Shown here in pieces: positions 42,404 to 51,575 of a DNA stretch of 64,000 nt. Each line of letters opens with the position of its first letter. Position 1 is the first letter of the stretch. The stretch lies in the NCBI GenBank assembly GCA_036488875.1, contig DASXGW010000008.1:62001-126000 (forward strand), given 5' to 3'. The notes under the pieces were generated by a model that made no database searches, had not been told where the DNA came from, and saw only the letters and a program-made list of their open reading frames with translations. A program made the translations under genes and the position numbers. This DNA is from Candidatus Baltobacteraceae bacterium (GTDB lineage Bacteria > Vulcanimicrobiota > Vulcanimicrobiia > Vulcanimicrobiales > Vulcanimicrobiaceae).

Positions 42404-42984
42404 TTCGTTCGATCCCGTTTGAGTGCCGGATGCGATACCAAACCGTGCCACACGACCGCTTGAAAGGCTTCGGCGTGCGGGGTCACGCGTTCCGCGTTCA
42501 CGGTCGGCAGAATCAGACACGCGTCGGCCGACCGGGCGGTATCGCCGCCGTCGCGTCCGACGATTCCCAAGATGCGCGCGCCGACGCGCTTTGCCAGCTC
42601 GAGCGCCGGGCCGATGTTCGGGCTGACGTTGCGCGCCGCGTCGCCGCCGCCGACCGAAAAAACGAGCAGTGCGTCCTTCTCCGACAATCGACTGACTTTG
42701 AGCCACTCGGCGAATACCGTCGGCCAGCCGTCGTCGTTGGCGCGCGCGGTCAGTTCGGATACGTTGTCGGTCGGTGCGTACGCTTCGATGCCGCAAATCT
42801 TGCGAAAATCGTTGACGGCGTGCGACGCGTTTCCGGCACTTCCCCCGACGCCCAACACGAACAACCGTCCGTTTCGCTCGCGCACCGCAGCCAGCTCGAG
42901 CGCAATCCGCTCGGCCGCCTCTGCGTCGATCGCATCGATAACGGAACGCGCTTCCTCGAAATATTTTGCAAAAAACGGCTTCAT
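42385..42984 (-). CDS. gmhA: Phosphoheptose isomerase-like SIS-domain protein
   Basis: A 199-residue SIS-domain protein matching GmhA: VLGVGGSAGNASHAVNDF, the TDNVSELTARANDDGW loop and the VSPNIGPALELAKRVGARILGIVG strand-helix. GmhA converts sedoheptulose 7-phosphate to D-glycero-D-manno-heptose 7-phosphate. Together with GmhB, the HddA-like kinase (50535-51575) and the nucleotidyltransferase (45723-46436) it would complete a GDP-heptose-type route. ATG 42984; starts 15 bases after the GT-C paralogue 2 stop. Confidence 0.87.
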   Translation of the reverse strand: MKPFFAKYFEEARSVIDAIDAEAAERIALELAAVRERNGRLFVLGVGGSAGNASHAVNDFRKICGIEAYAPTDNVSELTARANDDGWPTVFAEWLKVSRLSEKDALLVFSVGGGDAARNVSPNIGPALELAKRVGARILGIVGRDGGDTARSADACLILPTVNAERVTPHAEAFQAVVWHGLVSHPALKRDRTKWESIQ

Positions 42985-42999
42985 CGACTTAGGATGAGA

Positions 43000-44334
43000 T
43001 CATTCTGTTTTGGCTCCCAACTGCCTGTTGCGCGCTGCCAGGATCTGCCACGCGAACACGAGCGGCACGACGATAAAGAGCGACCATATCGTAAAGAACT
43101 TGACCTCGAGCAGCACGGTCGCGAGCGGAAACGCCACCAGCGCGTAACCCAGGATACTGCGTCGCGAGAGCGCGTAGGGCAAACCCCATACCGCGTACGA
43201 CGATAGCGTGTAGGATGCCGCCAACGGCGTGAGCCAGACGACGGAGCGCAGCCGGCGCGCGCGAAACATCGCGACGACCATCGAAACGATAACGGCCAGC
43301 GCGACGGCGCCGGAGAGAATCGCCATCATCGGCGACGTCGTGGTATGCGGCAGCAGCGCGCGATAGTACCCCGCGCCGCCGGCCGCAAACGTCAGCGCCG
43401 CCGCCGCGAGCGGTATGCCGAACAGCGACGCGACGCGCGCGGCGACCGAACGAACGCGTACCATCACGGGCAAGCCGAAGAGCGCGAACGGGACTTTAAT
43501 GAGACCGCCCGCGAGAACGAGCAGCGCCGCGATCGCGGGCCGCTTAATCGCCAGCGCCGCCGCGCACAACAAGACGATTCCGAACAGATCGTTGTGTCCG
43601 CTCGCGACGTATTGAAAGAGGATTCCGGGATTGAGCGCCGTCACCGCGACGATACGATCGGGAACGCGAAGCGCGCGCATTACGGCTAAGAGTCCGGCGA
43701 ACGCCGCAGCTCCCAACGCACGCACCGCGATGACCTTACCGAGCAGCGACCCGAACGGCGCGGTCGCGATCCACGCGACGATTTGCCACAACGGTCCGTA
43801 CGGCGACGGCGGCAGCGGAATGCTCCACCACACGTCGATGGGTGCGTACTGACCGGTAAACGGCACGTTCGGCGGCGCGTACGCCGCGCGGCCGAGCAGC
43901 GCGTCCGCGACGTAGGCGTACGCGTCGGCGGTGAGCATGACGGGCGACGCGAGCGACATCGCGACGAGCGCGGCGGCGCCGATCCATATCCATCGTCCGA
44001 ACGTGCGCGAGCGGTAGAGCGCAAGCAACAGATAGGTCTGCACAGCGGCAAGCCCGACAAGCCCGGCTACGACGAAATCCTTGCCGACGGTGATGGCGCT
44101 GTTGAGCGGAAGCGGAAGAACGGCCTTCGGCGGCGTTTGCGCTTGGTGCGAAACGGCAAAAGCGACGAGCGCTAACTCGGCGGCATACGACGCGACTATA
44201 GCGCCGGCGAGCAGCGGCGCGCCGCCCGCTCGCGGGCGCTCGGGCGTCAATCCACGCTTCGCGCCGAGCTCGGCGGCGAGCATCGCCAGCGCGCCGATAT
44301 CGAATACCGCGAAGATCCACAGCAGTTCGCTCAT
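43000..44334 (-). CDS. GT-C membrane glycosyltransferase, paralogue 2
   Basis: A 444-residue polytopic protein related to paralogues 1, 3 and 4. The catalytic-loop aspartate is in LTADAYAYVADALLGRAAYAPP; other shared motifs are PYGPLWQIV, YVASGHNDLFGIVLL and SSYAVWGLPYALSRR. ATG 44334 overlaps the stop of paralogue 3 (ATGA) and gives a first helix at once; a much longer open frame upstream is antisense-like and rejected. It is followed by the gmhA-like gene. Confidence 0.78.
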   Translation of the reverse strand: MSELLWIFAVFDIGALAMLAAELGAKRGLTPERPRAGGAPLLAGAIVASYAAELALVAFAVSHQAQTPPKAVLPLPLNSAITVGKDFVVAGLVGLAAVQTYLLLALYRSRTFGRWIWIGAAALVAMSLASPVMLTADAYAYVADALLGRAAYAPPNVPFTGQYAPIDVWWSIPLPPSPYGPLWQIVAWIATAPFGSLLGKVIAVRALGAAAFAGLLAVMRALRVPDRIVAVTALNPGILFQYVASGHNDLFGIVLLCAAALAIKRPAIAALLVLAGGLIKVPFALFGLPVMVRVRSVAARVASLFGIPLAAAALTFAAGGAGYYRALLPHTTTSPMMAILSGAVALAVIVSMVVAMFRARRLRSVVWLTPLAASYTLSSYAVWGLPYALSRRSILGYALVAFPLATVLLEVKFFTIWSLFIVVPLVFAWQILAARNRQLGAKTE

Positions 44335-45656
44335 TTCGCGTACCGAATGCGACGGTTCGCAAGCGCGACGTCGAGAACTACGGCCAGCGGAAGCACGACC
44401 GCAAACGTCCACGGCCGCATGAACTTTGCGTCGACCAGCATCGTTGCCAGCGGCAGCGCGACCAGCAGATACGCGAGGATTCGGCGTCGCTCGAGCGCGT
44501 ACGGCAGGCCGTATGTCAGGTACCACGTCGCAACGTACGCGCTCATCATCGGAAAGATCCAGACCGCGCTCGCGTAGCGTCGCCCGATTGCGGCGGAAAG
44601 TCCCAAAAGCGTCAGCGCGGCTACCGTCACCGCGGCGTTGGCAAAGAACACGGCTCCCGACATCGGCAAGTGCACCGTCAACCCGCGCAGGTAATCGCTT
44701 CCGCCGCCGATCCAGGAGAGCGCGATCGCCGCGAAGATCGCCGTCGCGCACAACGCAAATCGCAGCGCTTTCGGCCGTATTCGCACGAAGACCGGCAGCG
44801 CGAGCAGTACGAACGGAAGCTTCACGAGCGCGGCAACGACCACGGCGCCGGCGCCCGCAATCGGACGCCGCGATGCCATCAGAGCCGCCGCAGCGACGAC
44901 CAGCGCGATGCCCATGAGATCGTTGTGAGCGTCGGCAACGTACTGCTGCGCGATCGCCGGATTGACCGCCGCCACGGCGATCGCACGCTGTGAAACGGAG
45001 CAGCCGCGCAACGCGGCGATCAAGCCGAGATAGCATAGCGCGCCGAGCGCGCGCAGCGCGACGATCTTTTCACCGAGGGTGGGAAACGGCGCCGTCACGA
45101 CCCGATCCAAGGCGATCCAGAGCGGCCCGTACGGCGCCGGCAGCAGCGGGGGATGGAAGAGCCGGTCGATCGCCGCGAACTCCCCCGCAAACATCGCAGA
45201 CGGCGGATGGTAGGCGTTACGGCCGAGGAGGGCGTCGCCGACGTAGGCGTACGCGTCCGGGCTGACGATCGCCGGCGCCGCAATCGATAGCGCGATGAGC
45301 GCCGCGAAGCCGATTGTCGTTTCGGTCGACGACGCACGCGACCGGAACAGCCCGGCGAGCGCCCACACTTGGACGGCGGCAACGAGCAGCAGCGCCGCTT
45401 CGATCGCATCCGGATGCGCCATCCCGTGCTCGGCGACGCCGATGGGCAGCGCCGCTCGCCACGCTTGCGTGGATGCGACGGTGACGGCCGCGTACCAAAC
45501 GATTGCGAGCTGCGCCGCGTAGCTCGCGACGAGCAGCACGATCCAAACCGGCGCGCGCCACGCCGGCACGACCGGGCGCGGAACCACGCGGCGGCCGCGC
45601 AGCTCCAGAAAGAGCAGCACGAGCGCGGCGACGTAGTACGGCAGAAAAATGATCAT
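44331..45656 (-). CDS. GT-C membrane glycosyltransferase, paralogue 3
   Basis: A 441-residue polytopic protein, closest in layout to paralogue 2. Motifs: SPDAYAYVGDALLGRNAYHPP, PYGPLWIAL, YVADAHNDLMGIALVV and TWYLTYGLPYALERR. It probably uses a polyprenyl-phosphate sugar. ATG 45656 begins the first membrane helix. Divergent from the nucleotidyltransferase gene with a 66-base gap of GC-rich sequence without a recognisable promoter. It leads the operon paralogue 3, paralogue 2, gmhA-, gmhB- and transaldolase-like genes. Confidence 0.78.
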   Translation of the reverse strand: MIIFLPYYVAALVLLFLELRGRRVVPRPVVPAWRAPVWIVLLVASYAAQLAIVWYAAVTVASTQAWRAALPIGVAEHGMAHPDAIEAALLLVAAVQVWALAGLFRSRASSTETTIGFAALIALSIAAPAIVSPDAYAYVGDALLGRNAYHPPSAMFAGEFAAIDRLFHPPLLPAPYGPLWIALDRVVTAPFPTLGEKIVALRALGALCYLGLIAALRGCSVSQRAIAVAAVNPAIAQQYVADAHNDLMGIALVVAAAALMASRRPIAGAGAVVVAALVKLPFVLLALPVFVRIRPKALRFALCATAIFAAIALSWIGGGSDYLRGLTVHLPMSGAVFFANAAVTVAALTLLGLSAAIGRRYASAVWIFPMMSAYVATWYLTYGLPYALERRRILAYLLVALPLATMLVDAKFMRPWTFAVVLPLAVVLDVALANRRIRYAK

Positions 45657-45722
45657 CCGGCGCCCTCGCCGGTTTCGGCCTCGGCCAGGTTCGCTCCCGG
45701 ACCTCGCGAAATTCCAGACCCG

Positions 45723-46436
45723 TTGCGCGCGCTCGTCTTGGCCGCAGGTTGCGGCGAACGGCTCCGTCCGCTCACCGCCGATCGTCCGAAGCCGATGATC
45801 GAAATCGGCGGCAAGCCCGTGTTGCAATACAACATCGAGCTGCTCGCTCGCGCCGGGGTCCGCGAAGCCGTCGTGAACCTGCATTACCAGCCCGACGCGA
45901 TCCGCAGCCACTTCGGCGACGGGCGCCGCTTCGGCGTGACGATCGCCTACGAATACGAGCCGGAGCTTCTGGGCACGGCCGGCGCCGCTCGCAACGCGGC
46001 CGCTCGTCTGCGCAACGGCGACTTTATCGTCGTGTACGGCGATAACTTGTCCACGATCGACATCGCCGCGCTCACCGCGTTTCATCGCGAGAAGGACGCG
46101 GATCTCACGATCGCGCTGTTCCACCGCGACGATCCCGGTCCCAGCGGCATCGTGGCCGTCGACGCCGACTCCCGGGTCACGCGGTTCGTGGAAAAACCCC
46201 GCGCCGGCGACGTGTTCAGCCGCTGGGTCAATGCCGGGTATCTCGTCGCGAAGAGCTCGGTTCTCGACCTCATTCCGGCCGACCGGCCGTACGATTTCGG
46301 CCGCGATCTTTTGCCGCGCCTGATCGGCGACGGCGCGCGCGTCTTCGGTTACCGCATGACCGAGCCGCTGTGGTGGATCGATTCCCTCGAGGATTACCGG
46401 CGCACGCAAGCCGCGTTCGCGGAGCAAGCAACGTGA
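45723..46436 (+). CDS. Sugar-1-phosphate nucleotidyltransferase (HddC/RmlA type)
   Basis: A 237-residue nucleotidyltransferase: signature RALVLAAGCGERLRPLTADRPKPMIEIGGKP at the N terminus, LLGTAGAARNAA, VVYGDNLSTIDI, and VEKPR later. The family makes NDP-sugars from sugar-1-phosphates. Given the heptose genes around it, the D-glycero-alpha-D-manno-heptose-1-phosphate guanylyltransferase (HddC) role is likely, but glucose or mannose specificity cannot be excluded. TTG 45723 places the nucleotide motif at the start as is normal; the longer frame upstream is antisense to paralogue 3. Confidence 0.8.
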   Translation: MRALVLAAGCGERLRPLTADRPKPMIEIGGKPVLQYNIELLARAGVREAVVNLHYQPDAIRSHFGDGRRFGVTIAYEYEPELLGTAGAARNAAARLRNGDFIVVYGDNLSTIDIAALTAFHREKDADLTIALFHRDDPGPSGIVAVDADSRVTRFVEKPRAGDVFSRWVNAGYLVAKSSVLDLIPADRPYDFGRDLLPRLIGDGARVFGYRMTEPLWWIDSLEDYRRTQAAFAEQAT

Positions 46437-47263
46437 GCTCCGCGCTCGCCGGAAAGTCCGTCGTCGTCACCGGCGGCAGCATGGGCATCGGCTACGCAAC
46501 CGCGCGCGAAGCGCTGCAAGGCGGTGCGAACGTCACGATCTTCGCGCGCGGCGCGCGCGAGCTCGAAAAAGCCGCGCACGATCTTTCCTCTGAAGGATAT
46601 GAGGACCGCGTGAATTGGATTGCCGGCGACGTTTCCGTGGCCGCCGACGTCGAGCGTCTTTTCGAGCGCGCGTCGGCGCGCTTTTCGGGCATCGACGGCG
46701 TCGTGAACGCCGCCGCGGTGCTGGAACCCATCGGCACGATTCTCGACGTCGATCCCGCAGCGTGGCTGCGTACCGTCGAAATCGATTTGTTCGGTACGTT
46801 CCTCGTCACGCGCGCCGCATGCGCGGCAATGCGCGAGCGCGGCGGCAGCATCGTGCTCTTTTCGGGCGGCGGCGCTTCCGCAGCGTATCCGAACTTTACC
46901 GCGTACGCGTGCAGTAAGACCGGCGTCGTACGATTCGCCGAAACGGCCGCGCGCGAGATGGAGCCGTTCGGCATCCGGATCAACGCGCTCGCGCCCGGAC
47001 TGGTCGCTACGCGAATGGTGGAGATCACGCGCCGTTCGGGCGCTGCCGGCGCATCGGCCGCACCGCCGGTTTCGCCGGATCGCGCCGCGCGCGCGTGCGT
47101 TTTCTTCCTTTCGGACGCGGCGCGGGGGATCACCGGAAAGTTCGTCTCCGCGGTGCACGACGGTTACGAACGATGGCCCGAACGCCTCGACGAGCTGCGC
47201 GATAGCGATCTGTTTACCTTGCGACGCATTCTTCCGCGCGAACGGGGAATGGAATGGCAGTGA
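46433..47263 (+). CDS. Short-chain dehydrogenase/reductase
   Basis: A 276-residue classical SDR: TGGSMGIGYATA cofactor motif, NAAAV, catalytic serine in VLFSGGGASAAYPNFTAYACSKTG with Tyr-x3-Lys (YACSK), and a PG motif (ALAPGLVATRM). GTG 46433 overlaps the nucleotidyltransferase stop and the stop overlaps the oxidoreductase start, so the three act together. It probably oxidises or reduces a sugar or sugar nucleotide for the glycan. Confidence 0.87.
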   Translation: MSSALAGKSVVVTGGSMGIGYATAREALQGGANVTIFARGARELEKAAHDLSSEGYEDRVNWIAGDVSVAADVERLFERASARFSGIDGVVNAAAVLEPIGTILDVDPAAWLRTVEIDLFGTFLVTRAACAAMRERGGSIVLFSGGGASAAYPNFTAYACSKTGVVRFAETAAREMEPFGIRINALAPGLVATRMVEITRRSGAAGASAAPPVSPDRAARACVFFLSDAARGITGKFVSAVHDGYERWPERLDELRDSDLFTLRRILPRERGMEWQ

Positions 47264-48282
47264 TCGATCAGGAGCGTCTGCGCACCGCTGTCGTCGGCTG
47301 CGGCTTGATCGGCACGCGCCGGGCAGCCGAAACGTCGCTGCACAGCCGCACGCGTCTGCTGCTCTGCATCGATACGGCGCACGGCCCCGCCCGCAATACG
47401 GCCGAGCGTTACGGCGCCGCCTGGTCGACCGACTGGGAAATCGCCGTCGACGACGAGCGAATGGACGTCATCGTCGTCTGCACGCCCAATGCGTTCGCGT
47501 ACGACATCGCGCTCGCGGCGCTCGAACGCGGCAAGCACGTATTGGTCGAAAAACCGATGGGCTGCAGCCTGGCACAAGCGCAAGCGTTGGCCGCCGTCGC
47601 ACACCGCTCCGCGGGGCGCTTTAAAGTGGGATTCAATCATCGTTATCATCCTGCGGTGTCGCGCGCGCACGAACTGCTCGAACTCGGTGAGATCGGCGAG
47701 ATCATCTCGATGCGCGTGCGCTACGGACACGGCGGGCGCCCGGGATACGAAAAGGAGTGGCGTTGCGATCCGAACCTCTCCGGCGGCGGCGAGCTGATCG
47801 ATCAAGGCGTTCACGTAGCCGATCTGATCGCGTGGTTTGCCGGTCTGCCGTCGCAAGCGTTTGCGTACGTGCAAACCGCGGTATGGCCGATCGCGCCGGT
47901 CGAAGATAACGCGTTTGGATTGCTGCGTTACGACAACGGGGCGGTGGCGAGCCTTCACACGTCGTGGACGCAGTGGAAGAATCTCTTCTCGATGGAAATC
48001 TTCGGCCGCGACGGATCGATAACGGCCGAAGGCTTGGGTGGAAGTTACGGCACTGAACGAATCACGATCGCGCGCCGCAACCCGGCGGGCGGCGCACCGG
48101 CGTTGCGCGAGGAAGTCTTCGAAGGACCCGATCGGTCCTGGGCGATCGAGTGGCATCAGTTCGTCGCCGCCATCGAAGACGGAACGCCCTATTGGGGAAC
48201 CGCCGACGACGGTCTGGCGGCGATGCGCATCGTCAACGCACTGTACGAATCGTCGCGCGACGGCGTCCCGGTTTCGCTTTAA
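47254..48282 (+). CDS. Gfo/Idh/MocA family oxidoreductase
   Basis: A 342-residue NAD(P)-dependent oxidoreductase: N-terminal Rossmann (AVVGCGLIGTRRA), the EKP motif (VLVEKPMGCSLAQA), and the C-terminal substrate domain with GGGELIDQGVHVADLIAWFAG, which carries the usual catalytic Asp and His. It acts on sugars or inositols. It is the third gene of the plus-strand nucleotidyltransferase-SDR-oxidoreductase operon. Its stop codon overlaps the convergent methyltransferase stop by four bases (TTAA). Confidence 0.88.
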   Translation: MAVIDQERLRTAVVGCGLIGTRRAAETSLHSRTRLLLCIDTAHGPARNTAERYGAAWSTDWEIAVDDERMDVIVVCTPNAFAYDIALAALERGKHVLVEKPMGCSLAQAQALAAVAHRSAGRFKVGFNHRYHPAVSRAHELLELGEIGEIISMRVRYGHGGRPGYEKEWRCDPNLSGGGELIDQGVHVADLIAWFAGLPSQAFAYVQTAVWPIAPVEDNAFGLLRYDNGAVASLHTSWTQWKNLFSMEIFGRDGSITAEGLGGSYGTERITIARRNPAGGAPALREEVFEGPDRSWAIEWHQFVAAIEDGTPYWGTADDGLAAMRIVNALYESSRDGVPVSL

Positions 48283-49151
48283 GCTTCGGGCCGCACGCCG
48301 ACGGGAAACGCCGATACGCCGGCGCCGCGATCGACCGCACGCGTCACCCATTGCCACGGCAATGCCGCCAGCGGCGACGTGTTGCGGTGCACGCGCAGGT
48401 TCTTGAGTATTTTGTAGGCGACGATGTCGGAGAAGCCGCGCGACCAACGCGGTTCGACCGTTTGCAAACCCGACGCGCGCAGCATTCGCGCCATCGTTCG
48501 CGGCTCGAAGAACGCCACGTGAATCTCCGGAACGACGTAGGACCAGCTCGCGAGCGCACCGGCGTGGCGCGATGCGTTCCCGGTCGTGTAGAAAAACACT
48601 CCGCCCGGCGTCAGCAGGCGCGCGATCCGGTCGACGACCGGCTGCGGATCGACGAGGTGCTCGAGGACTTCGATTGCGGTGATCACGTCGAACGGTGCGG
48701 CGGCATCGAGCTGCGCGTCGTCGAGAACCGCGATGCCGCGTTCGCGGGCCAGCGCGGCGCCGCGGCCCTGGTCGTAACCGCAGGCGGCCACGCCGCGCCG
48801 CGAAAGCCAACGAACGAAACCTCCGGTGCCGCAGCCGTAGTCGAGCCAGCGAGTGCCGTTACCGACGCGTTTGATCGACTCGATCACGCCGAACGTTCCG
48901 CGCCACTCCAGCTGACGAATCGTTCGCTCGGGGTGATCGGTGTCGAAGAGATAATCCACCAGCGGATCGGCGCCTTTGCCGCGGTAGTACGCGTCGTCGT
49001 AGGGATCGGCGAGCGTGTCCGGGTCGGCGACGCACGCGAAGCCGCACTCGGCGCATCGACGCAGATGGTACGTGCGGCCGGCGCTCGCCTTGACTCCGGC
49101 CGGTTCGGTTGGCGCGCCGCAGATCGAACAGACCAGCGCGCCGCCGTTCAC
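48279..49151 (-). CDS. SAM-dependent methyltransferase with N-terminal zinc ribbon
   Basis: A 290-residue class I methyltransferase. An N-terminal zinc ribbon (CSICG and CAECGF) precedes the SAM domain (WLDYGCGTGGFVRWLSRRG, then DVITAIEVLEHLVDP). This zinc-ribbon plus Methyltransf_23 layout is common in sugar or glycan biosynthesis gene clusters. GTG 49151 overlaps the epimerase stop (GTGA). It is the last gene of the minus-strand operon that begins with the RNase E/G gene. Target unknown, probably a sugar nucleotide or glycan. Confidence 0.85.
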   Translation of the reverse strand: MNGGALVCSICGAPTEPAGVKASAGRTYHLRRCAECGFACVADPDTLADPYDDAYYRGKGADPLVDYLFDTDHPERTIRQLEWRGTFGVIESIKRVGNGTRWLDYGCGTGGFVRWLSRRGVAACGYDQGRGAALARERGIAVLDDAQLDAAAPFDVITAIEVLEHLVDPQPVVDRIARLLTPGGVFFYTTGNASRHAGALASWSYVVPEIHVAFFEPRTMARMLRASGLQTVEPRWSRGFSDIVAYKILKNLRVHRNTSPLAALPWQWVTRAVDRGAGVSAFPVGVRPEA

Positions 49152-50077
49152 GCGATGCTCGAAAGCCGCCCGGCGATGAAATCGATGGACCGGCGCAACC
49201 CTTCGCGGATCGACGTTCGCGGCTCCCAACCCAGCGCGCGAGCGGCGGTAACGTCGGCGAGATTGGCTTGCGCTTCGCCGGGGAGATCGGGTCGGCGCTC
49301 CGGTTCGACGTTCGAACCGAGCAGCTCGGCAACGATCCGATACAGCTCGTCGATGCTATAGTTGACGCCGCTGCCCAAGTTGAACGTGCGGCCGTCGGTC
49401 CGCGCGTCGTCGATGCACCGCAGGTGGAAATCGTTGACGTCGTCGACGTACACGAAGTCGCGGCGTTTCTCGCCCGTTCCGTAAATAACCGGACGCTCGC
49501 CGCGCAAGAGTTTGATAATAAACGCGCTCATGACCGGCGGAATCGAACGCCGGTAATCCTGACGCGGACCGTACACGCAAAAGTATCGCAGCGCCGTCGT
49601 GCGCATACCGTGGAACCGGCGATAAGCGTCGGCAAACGCCATGCCCGCCAGCTTGCTCGCGGCGTAAAAGCTTTCCGGACGCACGTCGTTCTCGGGCGTC
49701 GGGAGCGTTTGCGATCCTTCGTACAGCGCCGACGACTCGGCGTACACGACCTTGCCCACGCCGGCACGCCGCGCCGCTTCAAAAACGTTCACGGTACCGG
49801 TCACGTTGATGTCGGCCGTTTCCACCGGATCCGATTGGCAGTCGGCGATGCAGTTCTTGGCCGCTAAATGAAAAAGCACGTCGACGCCGTCGAGCAGATT
49901 CGCGAGCTCGGCATCGCGGATGTCGGCAACGTGCAGTTCGGCACCGTCGGGGACCTGTTCGCGTACGCCGTAAGCCAAGTTGTCGATGCCCACGACGCGA
50001 TAACCTTGCGCCAATAAGCGATCGGCGAGATTGCTTCCAATGAAGCCCGCGATGCCCGTAACCGCGATCGTCTTCAC
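49148..50077 (-). CDS. NAD-dependent nucleotide-sugar epimerase (WbpP/GalE type)
   Basis: A 309-residue extended SDR: GIAGFIGSNLADRLL cofactor motif, HLAAKNCIADC, serine in YAESSALYEG, Tyr-x3-Lys in YAASKLAG, and RYFCVYGPRQDYRRSIPPVM. It probably epimerises a UDP-sugar for the surface glycan. GTG 50077 overlaps the GtrA stop. It is not closely similar to the other epimerase at 38058-39077, so both are likely needed for different sugars. Confidence 0.88.
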   Translation of the reverse strand: MKTIAVTGIAGFIGSNLADRLLAQGYRVVGIDNLAYGVREQVPDGAELHVADIRDAELANLLDGVDVLFHLAAKNCIADCQSDPVETADINVTGTVNVFEAARRAGVGKVVYAESSALYEGSQTLPTPENDVRPESFYAASKLAGMAFADAYRRFHGMRTTALRYFCVYGPRQDYRRSIPPVMSAFIIKLLRGERPVIYGTGEKRRDFVYVDDVNDFHLRCIDDARTDGRTFNLGSGVNYSIDELYRIVAELLGSNVEPERRPDLPGEAQANLADVTAARALGWEPRTSIREGLRRSIDFIAGRLSSIA

Positions 50078-50538
50078 GCGCCGCCGCGCCGCGAAAACAG
50101 CTGCCGCGCCGTTGCGGCTATTCCGCGCCCGAACGTCAGGTGTCGGTGTCCGAAAAAGCCGATCGGCACGTTGAACGCGATGGCAACGATCTTGCCCAGC
50201 AGCGGCGGAGCGCCCAGCGCGACCGCGCCCTTGACGATCGCGGTCGTGGTAAACCACGTCGTACCGGCGACGACGGCATAGGTGGCGGCCTGATGGTGCG
50301 TCGGCCGGTCGTGCACCCGAAAGTTCACGTACTTATTGAGCGAGAAATGCGTGACGAGCGCGAGCCCCCACGATGCCGTGATGACTGCCAGCAGCGGCCA
50401 GCCGGCGTGCAGAAAGAGCGCGAACGATCCGACGTCGATGCACGTAACGAATCCGCCGATCGTCGCGTACCGCCCGAGCTGGAACGGCAACGACGTGTCG
50501 GCGTAGAACTTCTGCGCGAAATCGTGGAGGCGCGTCAT
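50074..50538 (-). CDS. GtrA family membrane protein
   Basis: A 154-residue protein with four predicted helices of the GtrA family: RYATIGGFVTCIDVGSFALFLHAGW, THFSLNKYVNFRVHD (family core) and a final IVAIAFNVPIGFFGHRHLTFG. GtrA proteins are thought to flip polyprenyl-phosphate-linked sugars across the membrane. That would bring lipid donors made by the DPM1-like enzyme to the GT-C transferases. ATGA overlap with the kinase gene. Confidence 0.87.
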   Translation of the reverse strand: MTRLHDFAQKFYADTSLPFQLGRYATIGGFVTCIDVGSFALFLHAGWPLLAVITASWGLALVTHFSLNKYVNFRVHDRPTHHQAATYAVVAGTTWFTTTAIVKGAVALGAPPLLGKIVAIAFNVPIGFFGHRHLTFGRGIAATARQLFSRRGGA

Positions 50539-51575
50539 GCTTTGACGGTGCCGTGGCGCTTCTGACTGCGCGTGACCAAAAGGTTGCTGACCACGCGGCT
50601 GCCGCTAAAATCGACCGTCCAGCTCAGACGTTCGAAACCCGCACGCTCCATGAAACCGGTGAGTGCCTTGCCGTCGCCGGCGCAGTACAACATCATGAAG
50701 CCGCCGCCGCCCGCGCCGGCGATCTTTCCGCCGGTGACGCCGTAGTCGCGGCGCACGCGATCGTAGAGTTCTTCCATCGGAGCGACCGTTACGTCGCTCG
50801 AGAGCCGTTTTTTCGCCAACCAGTGGTCGTGCATCAAGCTGCCGAAACGGTCGAAGTCCGTCTTGCGAAACGCCTCGCCGATTGCTTCACCGATCTGCTT
50901 GATCTCGCACAAACTCGCCTCGACGGACTCACTCGACCCACCATTCCCGCGCAGCGCGCCGTCTTGACGCGCGAGAATGTCGGTGGCGTCGCGACGGATG
51001 TTCGTATAGTACAGGTGCGTCTTCGCAACGAACTCCGCGACCGCGTGTGCCGGCAGCGTGAGTTTCTCGACCGCAACGCGCCCTCGATCGTCGATGCGCA
51101 GCTCGGTGAGTCCGCCGAACGCCGCCATGTATTGATCCTGTTTGCCGATCGGTTTGCGCAGCGCGTTGAGTTCGATGTCGCACGCCTCGTCGGCGATCGC
51201 GGCAGCCGAAAGAGGCAGTTCGAGATAACTCCGGATCGCGTGCAGCAATCCGACTAAATAACTGCTGGACGAACCCAGACCCGTACCCGCCGGCAGGTCG
51301 GCGAGCGAGGCGATTTCGACGGCGTCGCGGATTCCGTGCCGCAACAGCGCCTCGCGCGCGAGCTCGTGCTTGAGCTCGGCGACGTCGCCGACGGTCTCGC
51401 TCTGCGTGTAGTGCAAGCGTACGAGACGATCGGCGACGGGTACGTTGAGGGCAACGTACATATACTTGTCGATGGCGGTTGCCAGGACGTAACCGCCGTG
51501 CTTTTCGTAAAACGACGGCAAGTCGGTGCCGCCGCCGCCGAGCGTGACGCGAAACGGCGTGCGCGTGAGAATCAC
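50535..51575 (-). CDS. hddA: GHMP kinase, D-glycero-alpha-D-manno-heptose 7-phosphate kinase type
   Basis: A 346-residue GHMP kinase of the HddA pattern: RTPFRVTLGGGGTDLPSFYEKHGG, ATP motif LPAGTGLGSSSSYLVGLLHA, GKQDQYMAAFGGL and GKIAGAGGGGFMMLYC. HddA phosphorylates C1 of heptose 7-phosphate, the alpha anomer, in the GDP-heptose route. L-fucokinase-like specificity is an alternative, but the gmhA- and gmhB-like genes 8 kb away favour heptose. GTG 51575 overlaps the paralogue 4 stop (GTGA). Confidence 0.82.
   Translation of the reverse strand: MILTRTPFRVTLGGGGTDLPSFYEKHGGYVLATAIDKYMYVALNVPVADRLVRLHYTQSETVGDVAELKHELAREALLRHGIRDAVEIASLADLPAGTGLGSSSSYLVGLLHAIRSYLELPLSAAAIADEACDIELNALRKPIGKQDQYMAAFGGLTELRIDDRGRVAVEKLTLPAHAVAEFVAKTHLYYTNIRRDATDILARQDGALRGNGGSSESVEASLCEIKQIGEAIGEAFRKTDFDRFGSLMHDHWLAKKRLSSDVTVAPMEELYDRVRRDYGVTGGKIAGAGGGGFMMLYCAGDGKALTGFMERAGFERLSWTVDFSGSRVVSNLLVTRSQKRHGTVKA

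Noticed and set aside
43000-45036. A 678-residue version of GT-C paralogue 2
   Set aside because: The upstream 230 residues are antisense to nothing useful, Arg-rich and overlap paralogue 3; the membrane protein starts naturally at 44334 with an ATGA overlap.
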